From Stenotrophomonas maltophilia (GTDB taxonomy: Bacteria; Pseudomonadota; Gammaproteobacteria; Xanthomonadales; Xanthomonadaceae), in contig NZ_CP154630.1 of the NCBI RefSeq assembly GCF_039555535.1, forward strand, positions 2,617,001 through 2,681,000: a stretch of 64,000 nucleotides of DNA, in the 5' to 3' direction. Within the stretch, counting starts at the first letter, position 1. The number at the start of each line of letters is the position of its first letter. A program made the translations under genes and the position numbers. Under the pieces are notes generated by a model. It did no database searches, had not been told where the DNA came from, and worked only from the letters and a program-made list of their open reading frames with translations. Of this stretch, positions 1-8,701 are shown piece by piece.

Positions 1-989
1 ACCAGGGCTTCGACGACTTCACCATCGCCGTGAACGTGTCGACCCTGCAGCTGCTGCGGCCCAATTTCTTCGCCGAAGTGATGGGCCTGATCCAGGCGGC
101 AGGCGTGCCGGCGCAGATGCTGACGCTGGAGATCAACGAGAGCGCGCTGACCAACAACGTCAACTTCGTGCACGAGACGCTGGCCAACCTGCGCAACGAA
201 GGCATCAGCCTCAGCCTGGACAACTTCGGCACCGGCGATTCCAGCCTGAGCGCGCTGGTACGCTATCCGGTGGACAAGCTGAAAATCGACCGCAGCTTCA
301 TCAAGAGCGCGCCCGCCGGCAACCGCGAGGCCGCCATCGCCCGCGCGATCATTGCCATGGGCCACCAGCTGGGCATGACCGTGATTGCCAACGGCGTGGA
401 ATCGCAGGCCCAGCTGGGCTTCCTGAGGCGCAACGACTGTGACGTGTTCCAGGGTTACTTGTTCGGCGAGCCGATGTCAGCCGATGCCGCCGGCATGACC
501 CTGCGCCGCCGCTACCTGCGTCCGGAGGCGTTCGCCGAAACCCGCCCGGACCGTACTTTGCTGCTGCTGGACGACGAGGAGAACGTGCTGCGCTCGCTGG
601 TGCGCCTGTTCCGCCGTGATGGCTACCGCATCCTGGCGGCCGGCAACGTGCGCGATGCGTTCGACCTGCTGGCGATCAACGATGTGCAGGTGATCCTGTC
701 CGACCAGCGCATGAGCGACATGAGCGGCACCGAGTTCCTGGGCCGGGTGAAGATGCTCTACCCCGATACGATCCGCCTGGTGCTGTCCGGCTACACCGAT
801 CTGAACACGGTGACCGACGCGATCAACCGTGGTGCGATCTACCGCTTCCTGACCAAGCCCTGGAACGACGATGAGCTGCGCAAGCACATCCACCAGGCCT
901 TCCGCACCTACGAGGAACAGCGCCGCAGCAATGCGGGGCCGGCGCCGGTGGAAAGCGGAGATGGTGGCGAGGACCGCCCGTTGCGGTAA
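1..989 (+). CDS. EAL-domain / receiver-domain response regulator (5' end missing)
   Basis: Partial gene: the reading frame is open from base 3, so the start lies upstream of the window. The visible part is the C-terminal two thirds of an EAL domain (VNVSTLQL, LEINES, LDNFGTG, KIDRSFI, QGYLFGE) followed by a receiver domain (LLLLDDEENV, phospho-acceptor Asp in ILSDQRMSD, Lys in LTKPW). EAL domains hydrolyse c-di-GMP. Here two catalytic positions look changed: the usual DDFGTG is DNFGTG and the usual AEGVE is ANGVE, so phosphodiesterase activity is doubtful and a binding or regulatory role is more likely (inference). The receiver at the C-terminus resembles those of RpfG-type regulators. It converges on the histidine kinase at 1034-2269, a possible partner. 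Confidence 0.85.
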   Translation, partial: QGFDDFTIAVNVSTLQLLRPNFFAEVMGLIQAAGVPAQMLTLEINESALTNNVNFVHETLANLRNEGISLSLDNFGTGDSSLSALVRYPVDKLKIDRSFIKSAPAGNREAAIARAIIAMGHQLGMTVIANGVESQAQLGFLRRNDCDVFQGYLFGEPMSADAAGMTLRRRYLRPEAFAETRPDRTLLLLDDEENVLRSLVRLFRRDGYRILAAGNVRDAFDLLAINDVQVILSDQRMSDMSGTEFLGRVKMLYPDTIRLVLSGYTDLNTVTDAINRGAIYRFLTKPWNDDELRKHIHQAFRTYEEQRRSNAGPAPVESGDGGEDRPLR

Positions 990-997
990 CCGGCCAT

Positions 998-1024
998 GTA
1001 GAGTCGAGCCATGCTCGACTCTAC
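998..1024. repeat. SMAG (GTAG) stem-loop
   Basis: Perfect hairpin GTAGAGTCGAG-CCATG-CTCGACTCTAC in the 44-base gap between two convergent genes. It is of the GTAG-ended REP type abundant in S. maltophilia and could end transcription from both sides, although no T-run follows. Confidence 0.8.
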
Positions 1025-1033
1025 AGAATCGCC

Positions 1034-2269
1034 TTAGCGCGGCTGCTTCACCGGCAGTACCACGCGGAAGCGCGAACCGACGCCTGGAGTACTGTCCAGA
1101 TCGATGCGGCCATGGTGCTTGTTGATGATGCTGTAGGAGATCGACAGGCCCAGGCCGGTGCCGCTGCCAACGGGCTTGGTGGTGAAGAACGGATCGAAGA
1201 TGCGCTGGCGCAGTTCCGGCGAGATGCCGCCGCCGGTGTCTTCGAACTCGACCCACACCTGGTCACCATCGACACCGGTACGCACAGTGATCGTGCCGCG
1301 CTCGGCAATGGCGTGGCCGGCATTGAGCAGCAGGTTCATGTAGACCTGGTTCAACTCCGACGGCAGGCACTCCACCAGCGGCAGCTGGCCGAACTCGCGG
1401 TGCAGGGTGACCTTGTACTTGAGCTCGTTCCAGATGATGTTGATGGTCGATTCCAGGCCTGCGTGCAGGTCGACCAGCTTCCACGATTCGTCGCGGCCGG
1501 AATATGAGAAGTCCTTCAGGTCACGCACGATGCGGGTGACCCGCTCGATGCCCTCGCGCGATTCGGCCATCAGCTGCGGCAGGTCGCGGCTGATGAAATC
1601 GATGTCCAGGCGGTCACGTATATCGTCGATTTCCGGAATCAACGCCTTCGGGTCCGGCGCGCGCAGGGCGCGCTCGTACGCCTCAATCACGGTGAAAAGG
1701 CTGCGCAGGTATTCCTGCAGGCTGCCCAGGTTGGAGTGCACGTAGCCGATCGGGTTGTTGATCTCGTGCGCGACACCCGCCGCAAGCTGGCCGATCGAGG
1801 CCATCTTTTCCGACTGCAGCAGCTTCTCCTGGGTACCGTTGAGGCGCAGGTAGGCCTGGCGCAGCTCGGCGTGGCGCTGCTGCAGCTCGCGCTCGTAGTC
1901 TTCCTGTCCTTCGATATGGCGGAACAACGCCAGGAAGTGCCCCTGGCCCACCGGACCGTGGTGGTACAGGTGGGCAATGACCACGCCCTCGCCCAGCGGC
2001 AGGCTGCCGTTCCAGTGGCCATGCTGCCGCGCCTGTTCCAGCGCATCGGGGGGCAGCAGTTCGCGCAGGCGCTGCGGTGGCGGCAATGCGCCATCCTCGC
2101 CACTGGCCAGCAGGTTCTGCGCGGCCGGATTGGCCAGCGCCACCTGCCCGTCTTCAGTGAACAGCAGCAGCCCTTCGCGCAGGCGCTCAAGCAGGGCCTG
2201 CAGCACCGGCTGAGGCGGAAGGGGGGCGGTAACCAGGGCGTTGGCAGCGGACACGGCGACTCGGGGCAT
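1034..2269 (-). CDS. sensor histidine kinase, PAS-like N-terminus, soluble
   Basis: 411 aa. The N-terminal ~110 residues look like a PAS sensor domain ([19 protein letters not shown]). A coiled coil follows (about 120-155), then the H-box [15 protein letters not shown] with the phospho-acceptor His, and the ATPase domain with N-box [16 protein letters not shown]1 DTGGGIS, F-box FDPFFTTK and G2 [10 protein letters not shown]. No membrane segment is seen, so it should be cytoplasmic. The ATPase type is that of NtrB-like kinases acting on response regulators. It faces the EAL-REC gene across one hairpin; whether that regulator is its substrate cannot be told from the sequence. Confidence 0.9.
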   Translation of the reverse strand: MPRVAVSAANALVTAPLPPQPVLQALLERLREGLLLFTEDGQVALANPAAQNLLASGEDGALPPPQRLRELLPPDALEQARQHGHWNGSLPLGEGVVIAHLYHHGPVGQGHFLALFRHIEGQEDYERELQQRHAELRQAYLRLNGTQEKLLQSEKMASIGQLAAGVAHEINNPIGYVHSNLGSLQEYLRSLFTVIEAYERALRAPDPKALIPEIDDIRDRLDIDFISRDLPQLMAESREGIERVTRIVRDLKDFSYSGRDESWKLVDLHAGLESTINIIWNELKYKVTLHREFGQLPLVECLPSELNQVYMNLLLNAGHAIAERGTITVRTGVDGDQVWVEFEDTGGGISPELRQRIFDPFFTTKPVGSGTGLGLSISYSIINKHHGRIDLDSTPGVGSRFRVVLPVKQPR

Positions 2270-2345
2270 TCGAACAGGCGCCCAATATACGCGGTCACGC
2301 AGCGGGCTTCAGCCCGCGGGGGTGGGTAGTGCGACCGCCGTCGCG

Positions 2346-2684
2346 TCAGGCGACGGCGAGTGGGCGGCGGGCAGTGACGGTGTGTGACTGGCCCTTGGCG
2401 TCATAGGCCGAGGCGTCTTCGGTACGGCCCAACTGGCGCAGTGCCCAGTTGACCTCGCGCCGGCGCCGCGAAAGCAGCACGCCGTTGGCGCGGTTGCGCT
2501 CGGCCAGTTCCTGCAGCTGTTCGCCCTCGCCGACCGGCGGTGCGCCTTCCAGCGCCCGCAGCGCCTCCAGCTTGGCGCCGGTGGCACGGATCAGGGCGTG
2601 CACGTCGTGCTCGACCAGGGCCTGGCGTTCAACGTCCAGGGCCTGGGCGAGACGCTGCAGCGGCTCGCTCATCGCTGCGGTCAT
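2346..2684 (-). CDS. flgN: flagellar export chaperone FlgN
   Basis: 112 aa, helical and charged, no signal peptide. FlgN binds the junction proteins FlgK and FlgL and delivers them to the export gate. Identification rests on size, helical content, the FlgN-like N-terminus (LAQALDVERQALVEHDVHAL) and position directly after flgM. The ATG overlaps the flgM stop codon (ATGA), which fixes the start and implies translational coupling. A second Met four codons in is a less likely start. Confidence 0.85.
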   Translation of the reverse strand: MTAAMSEPLQRLAQALDVERQALVEHDVHALIRATGAKLEALRALEGAPPVGEGEQLQELAERNRANGVLLSRRRREVNWALRQLGRTEDASAYDAKGQSHTVTARRPLAVA

Positions 2685-2986
2685 CCCTGCAGCTGCTGGT
2701 CCAGATCGAGCATGCGCGATGCGATCGCGTCCGGATTGATCTTGTAGGTGCCGTTCTGCAGCGACTCGCGCACGGCGGCCACGCGCTGGGCGTCGATCGC
2801 CGGGGCGGTGGTCAGCTCACGCTCGATGGCCTGCAGATTGGTGGCCTCGCCGGTCAGGCGCAGGCTGTCGGCTGCCTCGACCGGGCGCGCCGGCGCATCG
2901 CTGCTGACGCCGGGCTTGCTGGCCGGGGTCGTCACGCTGCGCAGTGCCTGGGGGACCTGCAGGTTGCCGTCGATTTTCTGGCTCAT
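2681..2986 (-). CDS. flgM: anti-sigma-28 factor FlgM
   Basis: 101 aa. FlgM holds FliA (sigma-28) inactive until the hook is complete, then leaves through the flagellar export channel. The N-terminus is disordered (MSQKIDGNLQVPQALRS); the C-terminal half carries the conserved FliA-binding helices (RVAAVRESLQNGTYKINPDAI, ASRMLDLD). It is read from a strong sigma-28 site, giving negative feedback on FliA, and is coupled to flgN. Confidence 0.95.
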   Translation of the reverse strand: MSQKIDGNLQVPQALRSVTTPASKPGVSSDAPARPVEAADSLRLTGEATNLQAIERELTTAPAIDAQRVAAVRESLQNGTYKINPDAIASRMLDLDQQLQG

Positions 2987-3016
2987 GGGGTGTCCTGGAG
3001 TTGCCGTTCACAAGGG

Positions 3017-3043
3017 ATAACGGCCTCAGGGCCGCGATCTTTA
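3017..3043 (-). promoter_or_regulatory. sigma-28 promoter of flgMN
   Basis: On the minus strand: TAAAGATC, 11 bases, GCCGTTAT, against the consensus TAAAGTTT-N11-GCCGATAA. The -10 box ends 30 bases before the flgM ATG. Confidence 0.85.
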
Positions 3044-3061
3044 GGGCTATTTTGCGGTAAA

Positions 3062-3718
3062 TCAACGCGCCACGATTACGTCACCTGCGGCATCGACCGT
3101 GCCCTGCACGATCCGCCGCGAGGACAGGTTCTCCACCGAGACCCGTTCATTCTCACCGGCATCGCCCATCGCGCGACCGGCAATGCGGACCTCGACCGAG
3201 CCGCGACGCGATACCAGGGCCACATTGTCTCCTCGCTTGATGAGACGCTGCACCACCAGATCGTTGTTCGACAGCAAGGCCCCGGCCTGCAATGGACGGC
3301 GGGCGATGCGACCGATCGCCGCGTTGGGATCGGCCAGCACCGCACCGGCAATCCGGGCAGCGTCACGCTGGGCAGTGGTGATATCGGCGGCAGTGAGGGT
3401 TTCTCCAGTGCCGATTCCACGATTGAGCACCAGCACGGTCTGGTTGCGCCGCACTTTCACCGGCACGAACAGCCGCCAGCCGCCCGCATCGGGGCAACTG
3501 ACCTCCACGGTGGTGTTGGCGGTGGGCTGCACCTGCAGTGCGCCGCCGCACTTCGGCAGGCGCAGCGCATCGGCCACCTGGGCCTCACCCTCGCTACCCG
3601 TCGGCAAGGTCGTCAGCGCCGCGGCGCGGATGCTGGCCACGGGCTGCCAGTCGGAGGCCACCGCCCACGGCGAGGCCAGGGCAAGCGCGATGACCAATAG
3701 AGATGTGACCCGGCGCAT
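3062..3718 (-). CDS. flgA: flagellar P-ring assembly chaperone FlgA
   Basis: 218 aa, starting MRRVTSLLVIALALASPWAVAS, a clear Sec signal peptide cut near residue 22; the start is supported by AGGAGG 7 bases upstream. The frame stays open further upstream but that part has no protein character. The C-terminal half is a SAF domain (LNRGIGTGETLTAADIT, GRIARRPLQAGALL, RLIKRGDNVALVSRRG). FlgA works in the periplasm, helping FlgI polymerise into the P ring around the rod. It is separated from flgM by 75 bp and may share read-through, but lies upstream of the flgM promoter. Confidence 0.92.
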   Translation of the reverse strand: MRRVTSLLVIALALASPWAVASDWQPVASIRAAALTTLPTGSEGEAQVADALRLPKCGGALQVQPTANTTVEVSCPDAGGWRLFVPVKVRRNQTVLVLNRGIGTGETLTAADITTAQRDAARIAGAVLADPNAAIGRIARRPLQAGALLSNNDLVVQRLIKRGDNVALVSRRGSVEVRIAGRAMGDAGENERVSVENLSSRRIVQGTVDAAGDVIVAR

Positions 3719-3789
3719 GGCGCCTCCTGTCGTTGGGACCTGGCCCAGCTGCGTGCAAGGGGCGTGCCAGAGGGGCAGCGCTGCCTTTT

Positions 3790-3853
3790 GTAGCGTCGAG
3801 CCATGCTCGACTGCTTTGCGCCCAACAGCCAGTCGAGCATGGCTCGACGCTAC
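3790..3853. repeat. paired inverted SMAG element
   Basis: GTAGCGTCGAGCCATGCTCGACTG and its inverse copy CAGTCGAGCATGGCTCGACGCTAC, 16 bases apart, in the divergent flgA-cheV gap. Each half is itself a hairpin, and the two together can form one long stem. Confidence 0.8.
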
Positions 3854-3921
3854 AAGGCCCTCGGTCGAGCATGGCGCAGCGCCACAATTGCGGTGCGGAC
3901 CACGTGGGCGGCAGAGCGCCC

Positions 3922-3949
3922 TCAAGTTCCGCCACTGCGGCGCCGATAC
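3922..3949 (+). promoter_or_regulatory. sigma-28 promoter of cheV, very close to ATG
   Basis: TCAAGTTC, 12 bases, GCCGATAC. The -10 box ends 7 bases before the cheV ATG, so transcription should begin at or next to the start codon and yield a leaderless mRNA. Confidence 0.75.
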
Positions 3950-3956
3950 AGCAGCC

Positions 3957-4901
3957 ATGTCCCATGACCTGCTCAACCGGATCGACCAGCGAACCCGTCT
4001 GGCCGGCCACAACCGACTGGCGCTGCTGCTGTTCCGTCTCGGCGGACGTCAGCTTTTTGGCGTCAATGTCTTCAAGGTGCAGGAAGTCCTGCGGCGCCCG
4101 GAGCTGTTCCAGGTGCCCGGGCTGCCCAGCCAGTTCTCCGGCGTGGCCGACGTGCGCGGCCGCTCGGTGCCGGTGCTGGACCTCGGCCTGGCCATCGGCC
4201 ATCCCGAGCGCGAGCCGGAGGCGGACACCTCGCCCGGCTACCTGGTCGTGACCGAGTTCAACCGCTCGATCCAGGGCTTCCTGGTCAGCGGTGTGGAGCG
4301 CATCGTCAACATCGCGGTGGAAGACATCCATCCGCCACCGGAGTTGGGCGCCGAATCGAGCTACCTGACCGCCGTGACCCGCTTCCAGGGCGAGCTGATC
4401 CAGGTGATCGACGTGGAAAGCGTACTGGCCGACATTGCCCAGGTGCGCGGCGAGGCAGTGCTCGACCCGGCGATGGCGATGCCCTCCGACGGCCCGGAGC
4501 TGCAGGTGCTGGTGGTGGATGACTCGCGCGTGGCCCGCCAGCAGATCCGCAGCGTTCTCGACCAGCTGGGCGTGGGTGCCACCCTGCTCTCCGACGGCAA
4601 GCAGGCGCTGGACCACCTGCTGCAGATCCATGCCTCGGGCGAGAACCCTGCCGAACGCTACGCCATGGTCATCTCGGACATCGAGATGCCGGCCATGGAC
4701 GGCTATACGCTGACGACGGAAATCCGGCGCCATCCGGGCCTGGCCGGCCTGTATGTGCTGCTGCACACCTCGCTGTCAGGCGTATTCAACAATGCGATGG
4801 TCGAGCGCGTGGGCGCCAATGCCTTCGTCGCCAAGTACTCGCCGCACGAGCTGGCCGACTTCGTGCTGGACCGCCTGCGCAAGGTCGCGATGGCGGCGTA
4901 A
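3957..4901 (+). CDS. cheV: chemotaxis coupling protein CheV (CheW-REC)
   Basis: 314 aa. Residues ~20-160 form a CheW-like domain (LFRLGGRQLFGVNVFKVQEV, VADVRGRSVPVLDLG) that couples chemoreceptors to CheA. Residues ~180-310 form a receiver domain (VLVVDDSRVAR, phospho-Asp in ISDIEMPAMDG, Lys in VAKYSP) that CheA can phosphorylate, giving adaptation-like control. The start is the ATG next to the sigma-28 site; the open frame upstream has no protein character. No Shine-Dalgarno sequence is present before it. Confidence 0.95.
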   Translation: MSHDLLNRIDQRTRLAGHNRLALLLFRLGGRQLFGVNVFKVQEVLRRPELFQVPGLPSQFSGVADVRGRSVPVLDLGLAIGHPEREPEADTSPGYLVVTEFNRSIQGFLVSGVERIVNIAVEDIHPPPELGAESSYLTAVTRFQGELIQVIDVESVLADIAQVRGEAVLDPAMAMPSDGPELQVLVVDDSRVARQQIRSVLDQLGVGATLLSDGKQALDHLLQIHASGENPAERYAMVISDIEMPAMDGYTLTTEIRRHPGLAGLYVLLHTSLSGVFNNAMVERVGANAFVAKYSPHELADFVLDRLRKVAMAA

Positions 4902-4912
4902 GGCCCTCTCCT

Positions 4913-4982
4913 GTAGAGCCGAGCCCATGCTCGGCTTGTGCGGCGCCTGAACGAAAGGCAGCCGAGCATGGCTCGGCTCTAC
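4913..4982. repeat. paired inverted SMAG element
   Basis: GTAGAGCCGAGCCCATGCTCGGCT and the inverse copy AGCCGAGCATGGCTCGGCTCTAC. It lies between cheV and the flgB promoter and may insulate the two. Confidence 0.8.
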
Positions 4983-4998
4983 AGGATCGCGCGCACTT

Positions 4999-5014
4999 TG
5001 GCACACCCCTTGCA
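4999..5014 (+). promoter_or_regulatory. sigma-54 promoter of flgBCDEF
   Basis: TGGCAC-ACCCC-TTGCA, a near-perfect -24/-12 element ending 33 bases before the flgB GTG. RpoN2 and FleQ encoded in this window are the expected factors. Confidence 0.9.
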
Positions 5015-5047
5015 GCTTCCCGGGCAACGTTCCCGTGGGAGTGCACC

Positions 5048-5443
5048 GTGCGCAACCTGATTACCGACTACCTGGGCGTCCACGCCCAGGCCATGCCGTT
5101 GCGCGAACAGCGGATGAAGCTGATCGCCAGCAACCTCGGCAATGCCGACACTCCCGGCTACAAGGCCCAGGACCTGGACTTCGATGCCGCCCTGCGCCAT
5201 GCCCAGGGGCAGGATGCCAATGGCCTGATGGCCACCACCCATGAGCAGCACTACGAAATCAGTAGTGGCCTGAACCCGTTCCAGATCGCGCGCGAAGGCG
5301 TGCAGCCCAGCCTGGACGGCAACACCGTCGATCCCGATGCCGAGCGTGCGGCCTATGGCCGTGCCGCGCTCGAGTACCGCGCTTCGCTCAGCTTCGTCGA
5401 GAGCAAGGTGCGTTCCATGTTGACCGCGATCACGGGGCAATAA
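5048..5443 (+). CDS. flgB: flagellar proximal rod protein FlgB
   Basis: 131 aa, GTG start behind GGGAG. FlgB is a rod subunit exported by the flagellar apparatus and joined to FliE and the MS ring. The rod/hook family motif NLGNADTPGYKAQDLDF is at residues ~34-50; the C-terminus is the conserved assembly helix. First gene of a sigma-54 operon continuing into flgC after 3 bases. The length is normal for the family. Confidence 0.95.
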   Translation: MRNLITDYLGVHAQAMPLREQRMKLIASNLGNADTPGYKAQDLDFDAALRHAQGQDANGLMATTHEQHYEISSGLNPFQIAREGVQPSLDGNTVDPDAERAAYGRAALEYRASLSFVESKVRSMLTAITGQ

Positions 5444-5446
5444 GCC

Positions 5447-5854
5447 ATGAGCAACCTGCCGATCTTCGATATCGCCGGCTCCGCGCTGCAGGCGCAGTCG
5501 GTGCGCATGAGCACCATCGCCTCCAACCTCTCCAACGCCGACACCGTCGCCGGCTCCGCCGACGCCGTGTACAAGCCGCTGGAGCCGATCTTCCAGGCCG
5601 TCACCAGCAAGAACGATCCGAACATCACCTCGGTGAAGGTGAAGGAGATCACCCAGAGCGATGCGGCGCCGATCAAGCGCTACGAGCCCGGCCATCCGCT
5701 GGCCGACGCCGACGGCTACATCTACCAGCCCGACGTCGATCCGGTGGCGCAGATGGTCAACCTGATCTCGACCTCGCGCAATTACCAGGCCGGCGTGGAG
5801 ATGCTGACCACCGCCAAGGAACTGGCCCTGGCCACCCTGACCATGGGCCGCTGA
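5447..5854 (+). CDS. flgC: flagellar proximal rod protein FlgC
   Basis: 135 aa. Rod subunit with the N-terminal family motif (MSTIASNLSNADTVAGSADA) and C-terminal helix (MVNLISTSRNYQAGVEML) that form the coiled core of the rod. It starts 3 bases after flgB. Confidence 0.95.
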   Translation: MSNLPIFDIAGSALQAQSVRMSTIASNLSNADTVAGSADAVYKPLEPIFQAVTSKNDPNITSVKVKEITQSDAAPIKRYEPGHPLADADGYIYQPDVDPVAQMVNLISTSRNYQAGVEMLTTAKELALATLTMGR

Positions 5855-5877
5855 GGCCCGCAGTACCGGATACCGCC

Positions 5878-6561
5878 ATGACCACCGCCGTCAACAACCA
5901 GACCAACCAGGACGTCTACACCGCACTCGGTCTGAACGCCCCGAACAGCAACGCTACCAAGAAGAAGAACACGCTGGACCAGGCCGATTTCCTGCGCCTG
6001 ATGACCGAACAGCTGCAGCACCAGGATCCGCTGAAGCCGATGGACAACACGCAGATGGTCGCGCAGATGGCGCAGATGTCCACCGTGCAGGGCATCACCG
6101 ACCTGAACAAAACGGTGAAGGGTTTCCAGGAATCGATGGCCAGCGACCAGGTGCTGCGTGGCGCGGCGCTGGTCGGCCACCAGGTGCTGGTGCCGTCGGA
6201 AAAGCTGGTACTGGAAAAGGAAGGCAACGTTGAAGGCACGGTGGCCGCGCCTTCTGCCGGCATCATCACCGTGGACATCACCGATGCCACCGGCGCCAAG
6301 GTCACCTCGCTGAGCGTGGAAGCCAAGGCCGCCGGAGAGACCGCGTTCCAGTGGGACGGCAAGGATGCCAACGGCAAGCGCATGGAGCCGGGCAAGTACT
6401 CCATCGTCGCCAACCACGTCGACACCGCCGGCAAGAGCACCAAGTTGTCCACCTACGTGCAGGCGCCCGTGGAAAGCGTGACCGTCGGTTCCGACGGCCT
6501 GTACCTGAACCTCAAGGGCCTGGGCACGGCCCCGATCGACTACGTGCTCCGCGTCAGCTGA
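5878..6561 (+). CDS. flgD: flagellar hook cap protein FlgD
   Basis: 227 aa. Scaffold that caps the growing hook and is later replaced by FlgK. The conserved N-terminal block DFLRLMTEQLQHQDPLKPMD (~42-61) is followed by the Tudor/FlgD Ig-like region (FQWDGKDANGKRMEPGKY). Same operon, 23 bp after flgC. Confidence 0.95.
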   Translation: MTTAVNNQTNQDVYTALGLNAPNSNATKKKNTLDQADFLRLMTEQLQHQDPLKPMDNTQMVAQMAQMSTVQGITDLNKTVKGFQESMASDQVLRGAALVGHQVLVPSEKLVLEKEGNVEGTVAAPSAGIITVDITDATGAKVTSLSVEAKAAGETAFQWDGKDANGKRMEPGKYSIVANHVDTAGKSTKLSTYVQAPVESVTVGSDGLYLNLKGLGTAPIDYVLRVS

Positions 6562-6593
6562 GCCGCACACCCCGTACTTACCAGGAGCATCCC

Positions 6594-7817
6594 ATGGGCT
6601 TCAATGTCTCGCTGTCCGGCATCAATGCCGCCAATTCCGACCTGAGTGTCACTGCCAACAACGTCGCCAACGTCAACACCACCGGCTTCAAGGAATCGCG
6701 CGCCGAATTCGCCGACCTGTTCTCGGCCACCGGTTACGGCCTGTCGAAGAACGCCGTGGGTTCGGGCGTCCGCGTCTCCAACGTTGCCCAGCAGTTCAAG
6801 CAGGGCCACAACGAACAGACCGGCCGCAGCCTGGACATGGCCATTTCCGGTGAGGGCTTCTTCACCATGAACATGAACGGCACCCGCGTGTACTCGCGCG
6901 CCGGCAACTTCCAGACCGATGCATCGGGCTACGTGGTCAACCCGCAGGGCGCGCGCCTGCAGGTGTTCGCACCGAATGCCGACGGCACCAACTTCGATGC
7001 CGGGCGCATGGTCGACCTGCAGCTGCTGACCACTGACAGCCCGCCGAAGCAGACCAGCGAAGTGAAGGTCGGCTTCACCCTGCCGGCCAACGCCAAGCAG
7101 CCGACCGTCACCACCTTCGACCCGACCGACTCCAACAGCTACAACCACTCCAGCGGCGGCATCACCGTGTACGACTCGCTGGGCGTGAGCCACATCCAGG
7201 TTTCGTATTTCGTGAAAGGTGCCAACCCGAACGAGTGGACCGTGCGCAACTACGTGGACGGCCAACCGGCGGGTACACCGACCCCGGTCACCTTCGACAA
7301 CAGCGGCAAGCTGGTCGCACCAGCCAACGGCAAGGTCAGCCTCGGCACGTTCACCCCGAACACGGGCGCCGGCGTGTTGAACATGACGCTGGATATCAAC
7401 GGTTCGACCCAGTACGGCGAGAAGTTCGCGCTGCGCAACACCCAGCAGGACGGCTATGCCGCCGGCAAGCTCAATGAGATCACCGTGTCGGAAACCGGCG
7501 TGGTCTATGCCCGCTATTCCAACGGTGCCGACAAGCCGCTGGGCCAGGTCGCGCTGACCACCTTCAACAATCCGCAGGGCCTGGAATCGAAGGGCAACAA
7601 CCTGTGGGTGGATACCTTCAGCTCGGGCACGCCACGCACCGGCATGCCGGACACCTCCAACCTCGGCAAGATCCAGGCCGGCTCGCTGGAAGCGTCCACC
7701 GTCGACCTCACCGAGCAGCTGGTCAACATGATCACCGCGCAGCGCAACTTCCAGGCCAACGCGCAGATGATCACCACCCAGGACCAGATCACCCAGACCG
7801 TCATCAACATCCGTTGA
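6594..7817 (+). CDS. flgE: flagellar hook protein FlgE
   Basis: 407 aa. Subunit of the hook, the universal joint between rod and filament. N-terminal motif SGINAANSDLSVTANNVAN, central variable D1/D2 domains, C-terminal helix EQLVNMITAQRNFQANAQMI. The start is MGFNVSLSG, behind AGGAG (6582-6586); the same frame is open upstream across the end of flgD but that is an overlap shadow. Confidence 0.95.
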   Translation: MGFNVSLSGINAANSDLSVTANNVANVNTTGFKESRAEFADLFSATGYGLSKNAVGSGVRVSNVAQQFKQGHNEQTGRSLDMAISGEGFFTMNMNGTRVYSRAGNFQTDASGYVVNPQGARLQVFAPNADGTNFDAGRMVDLQLLTTDSPPKQTSEVKVGFTLPANAKQPTVTTFDPTDSNSYNHSSGGITVYDSLGVSHIQVSYFVKGANPNEWTVRNYVDGQPAGTPTPVTFDNSGKLVAPANGKVSLGTFTPNTGAGVLNMTLDINGSTQYGEKFALRNTQQDGYAAGKLNEITVSETGVVYARYSNGADKPLGQVALTTFNNPQGLESKGNNLWVDTFSSGTPRTGMPDTSNLGKIQAGSLEASTVDLTEQLVNMITAQRNFQANAQMITTQDQITQTVINIR

Positions 7818-7849
7818 TGAACTGCTGACCCCGTCTCGGAACTTCCCGC

Positions 7850-8599
7850 ATGGATAAAGCCCTCTACGTGGCGATGACCGGTGCCCGCGCCTCCCTGCAG
7901 GCGCAGGGTACGCTCAGCCACAACCTCGCCAACTCGGACACCCCTGGCTTCAAGGAAGCGCTGGCCAACACCGAAGCCTTCCCGATCAAGGGCCAGGGCT
8001 TTGCCTCGCGGGTGGATGCACTGCACGTCGACGCCGGCTTCAACCGCCGGCCCGGCGCGCAGCACATCACCGGCAAGCCGCTGGACCTGGCGCTGCAGAC
8101 CGGCACCTGGCTGGCCGTGCAGTCCACCGATGGCACCGAGGCGTACACGCGTGGCGCCGCACTGTCGGTCACGCCGAACGGACAGCTGGTGACCTCCAGC
8201 GGCCGCGCGGTGCTGGATGACAACAACAACCCGATCGCCATTCCGCCCTACCAGGCGATGGAGATCGGTGCCGACGGCACGATCTCGATCATTCCGCAGG
8301 GCGAAGGCCCGCAGACGATGGCGCAGGTCGGACGGATCAAGGTGGTGCAGGCGCCGGACGAGCGCCTGGAGCGCGGCCTGGACGGGCTGTTCCGCAACAC
8401 CGATCCGCGCCAGCCGTTCGCACCTGCGCAGGGCACGGCGGTGCACAGCGGCCAGCTGGAAGGCAGCAACGTCGATGCCGCCGGCGCGCTGGTGCAGATG
8501 ATCCAGCTGCAGCGCCAGTACGAAATGCAGGTGCAGGTGATCAAGCACGGCGACGACAACGCGCGCAGCGCCAACAGCCTGCTGCGCCTGGGCAGCTGA
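7850..8599 (+). CDS. flgF: flagellar proximal rod protein FlgF
   Basis: 249 aa. Proximal rod subunit with the family N-terminus (LSHNLANSDTPGFKEAL), the FlgE/F/G central fold and C-terminal LVQMIQLQRQYEMQVQVI. Last gene of the flgB operon; a new promoter precedes flgG. Confidence 0.94.
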   Translation: MDKALYVAMTGARASLQAQGTLSHNLANSDTPGFKEALANTEAFPIKGQGFASRVDALHVDAGFNRRPGAQHITGKPLDLALQTGTWLAVQSTDGTEAYTRGAALSVTPNGQLVTSSGRAVLDDNNNPIAIPPYQAMEIGADGTISIIPQGEGPQTMAQVGRIKVVQAPDERLERGLDGLFRNTDPRQPFAPAQGTAVHSGQLEGSNVDAAGALVQMIQLQRQYEMQVQVIKHGDDNARSANSLLRLGS

Positions 8600-8629
8600 C
8601 GGAATTCCGGCGCCGCTTGAATGCGGCGC

Positions 8630-8645
8630 TGGCACACCGCTTGCA
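8630..8645 (+). promoter_or_regulatory. sigma-54 promoter of flgGHIJKL
   Basis: TGGCAC-ACCGC-TTGCA in the flgF-flgG gap, 56 bases before the flgG ATG. It splits the flg genes into two transcription units. Confidence 0.88.
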
Positions 8646-8701
8646 CACCCGAAGACAAGGGCCGCACCGCGCGGCCGGCTCCACCAGACAGGACACCGAA
8701 G

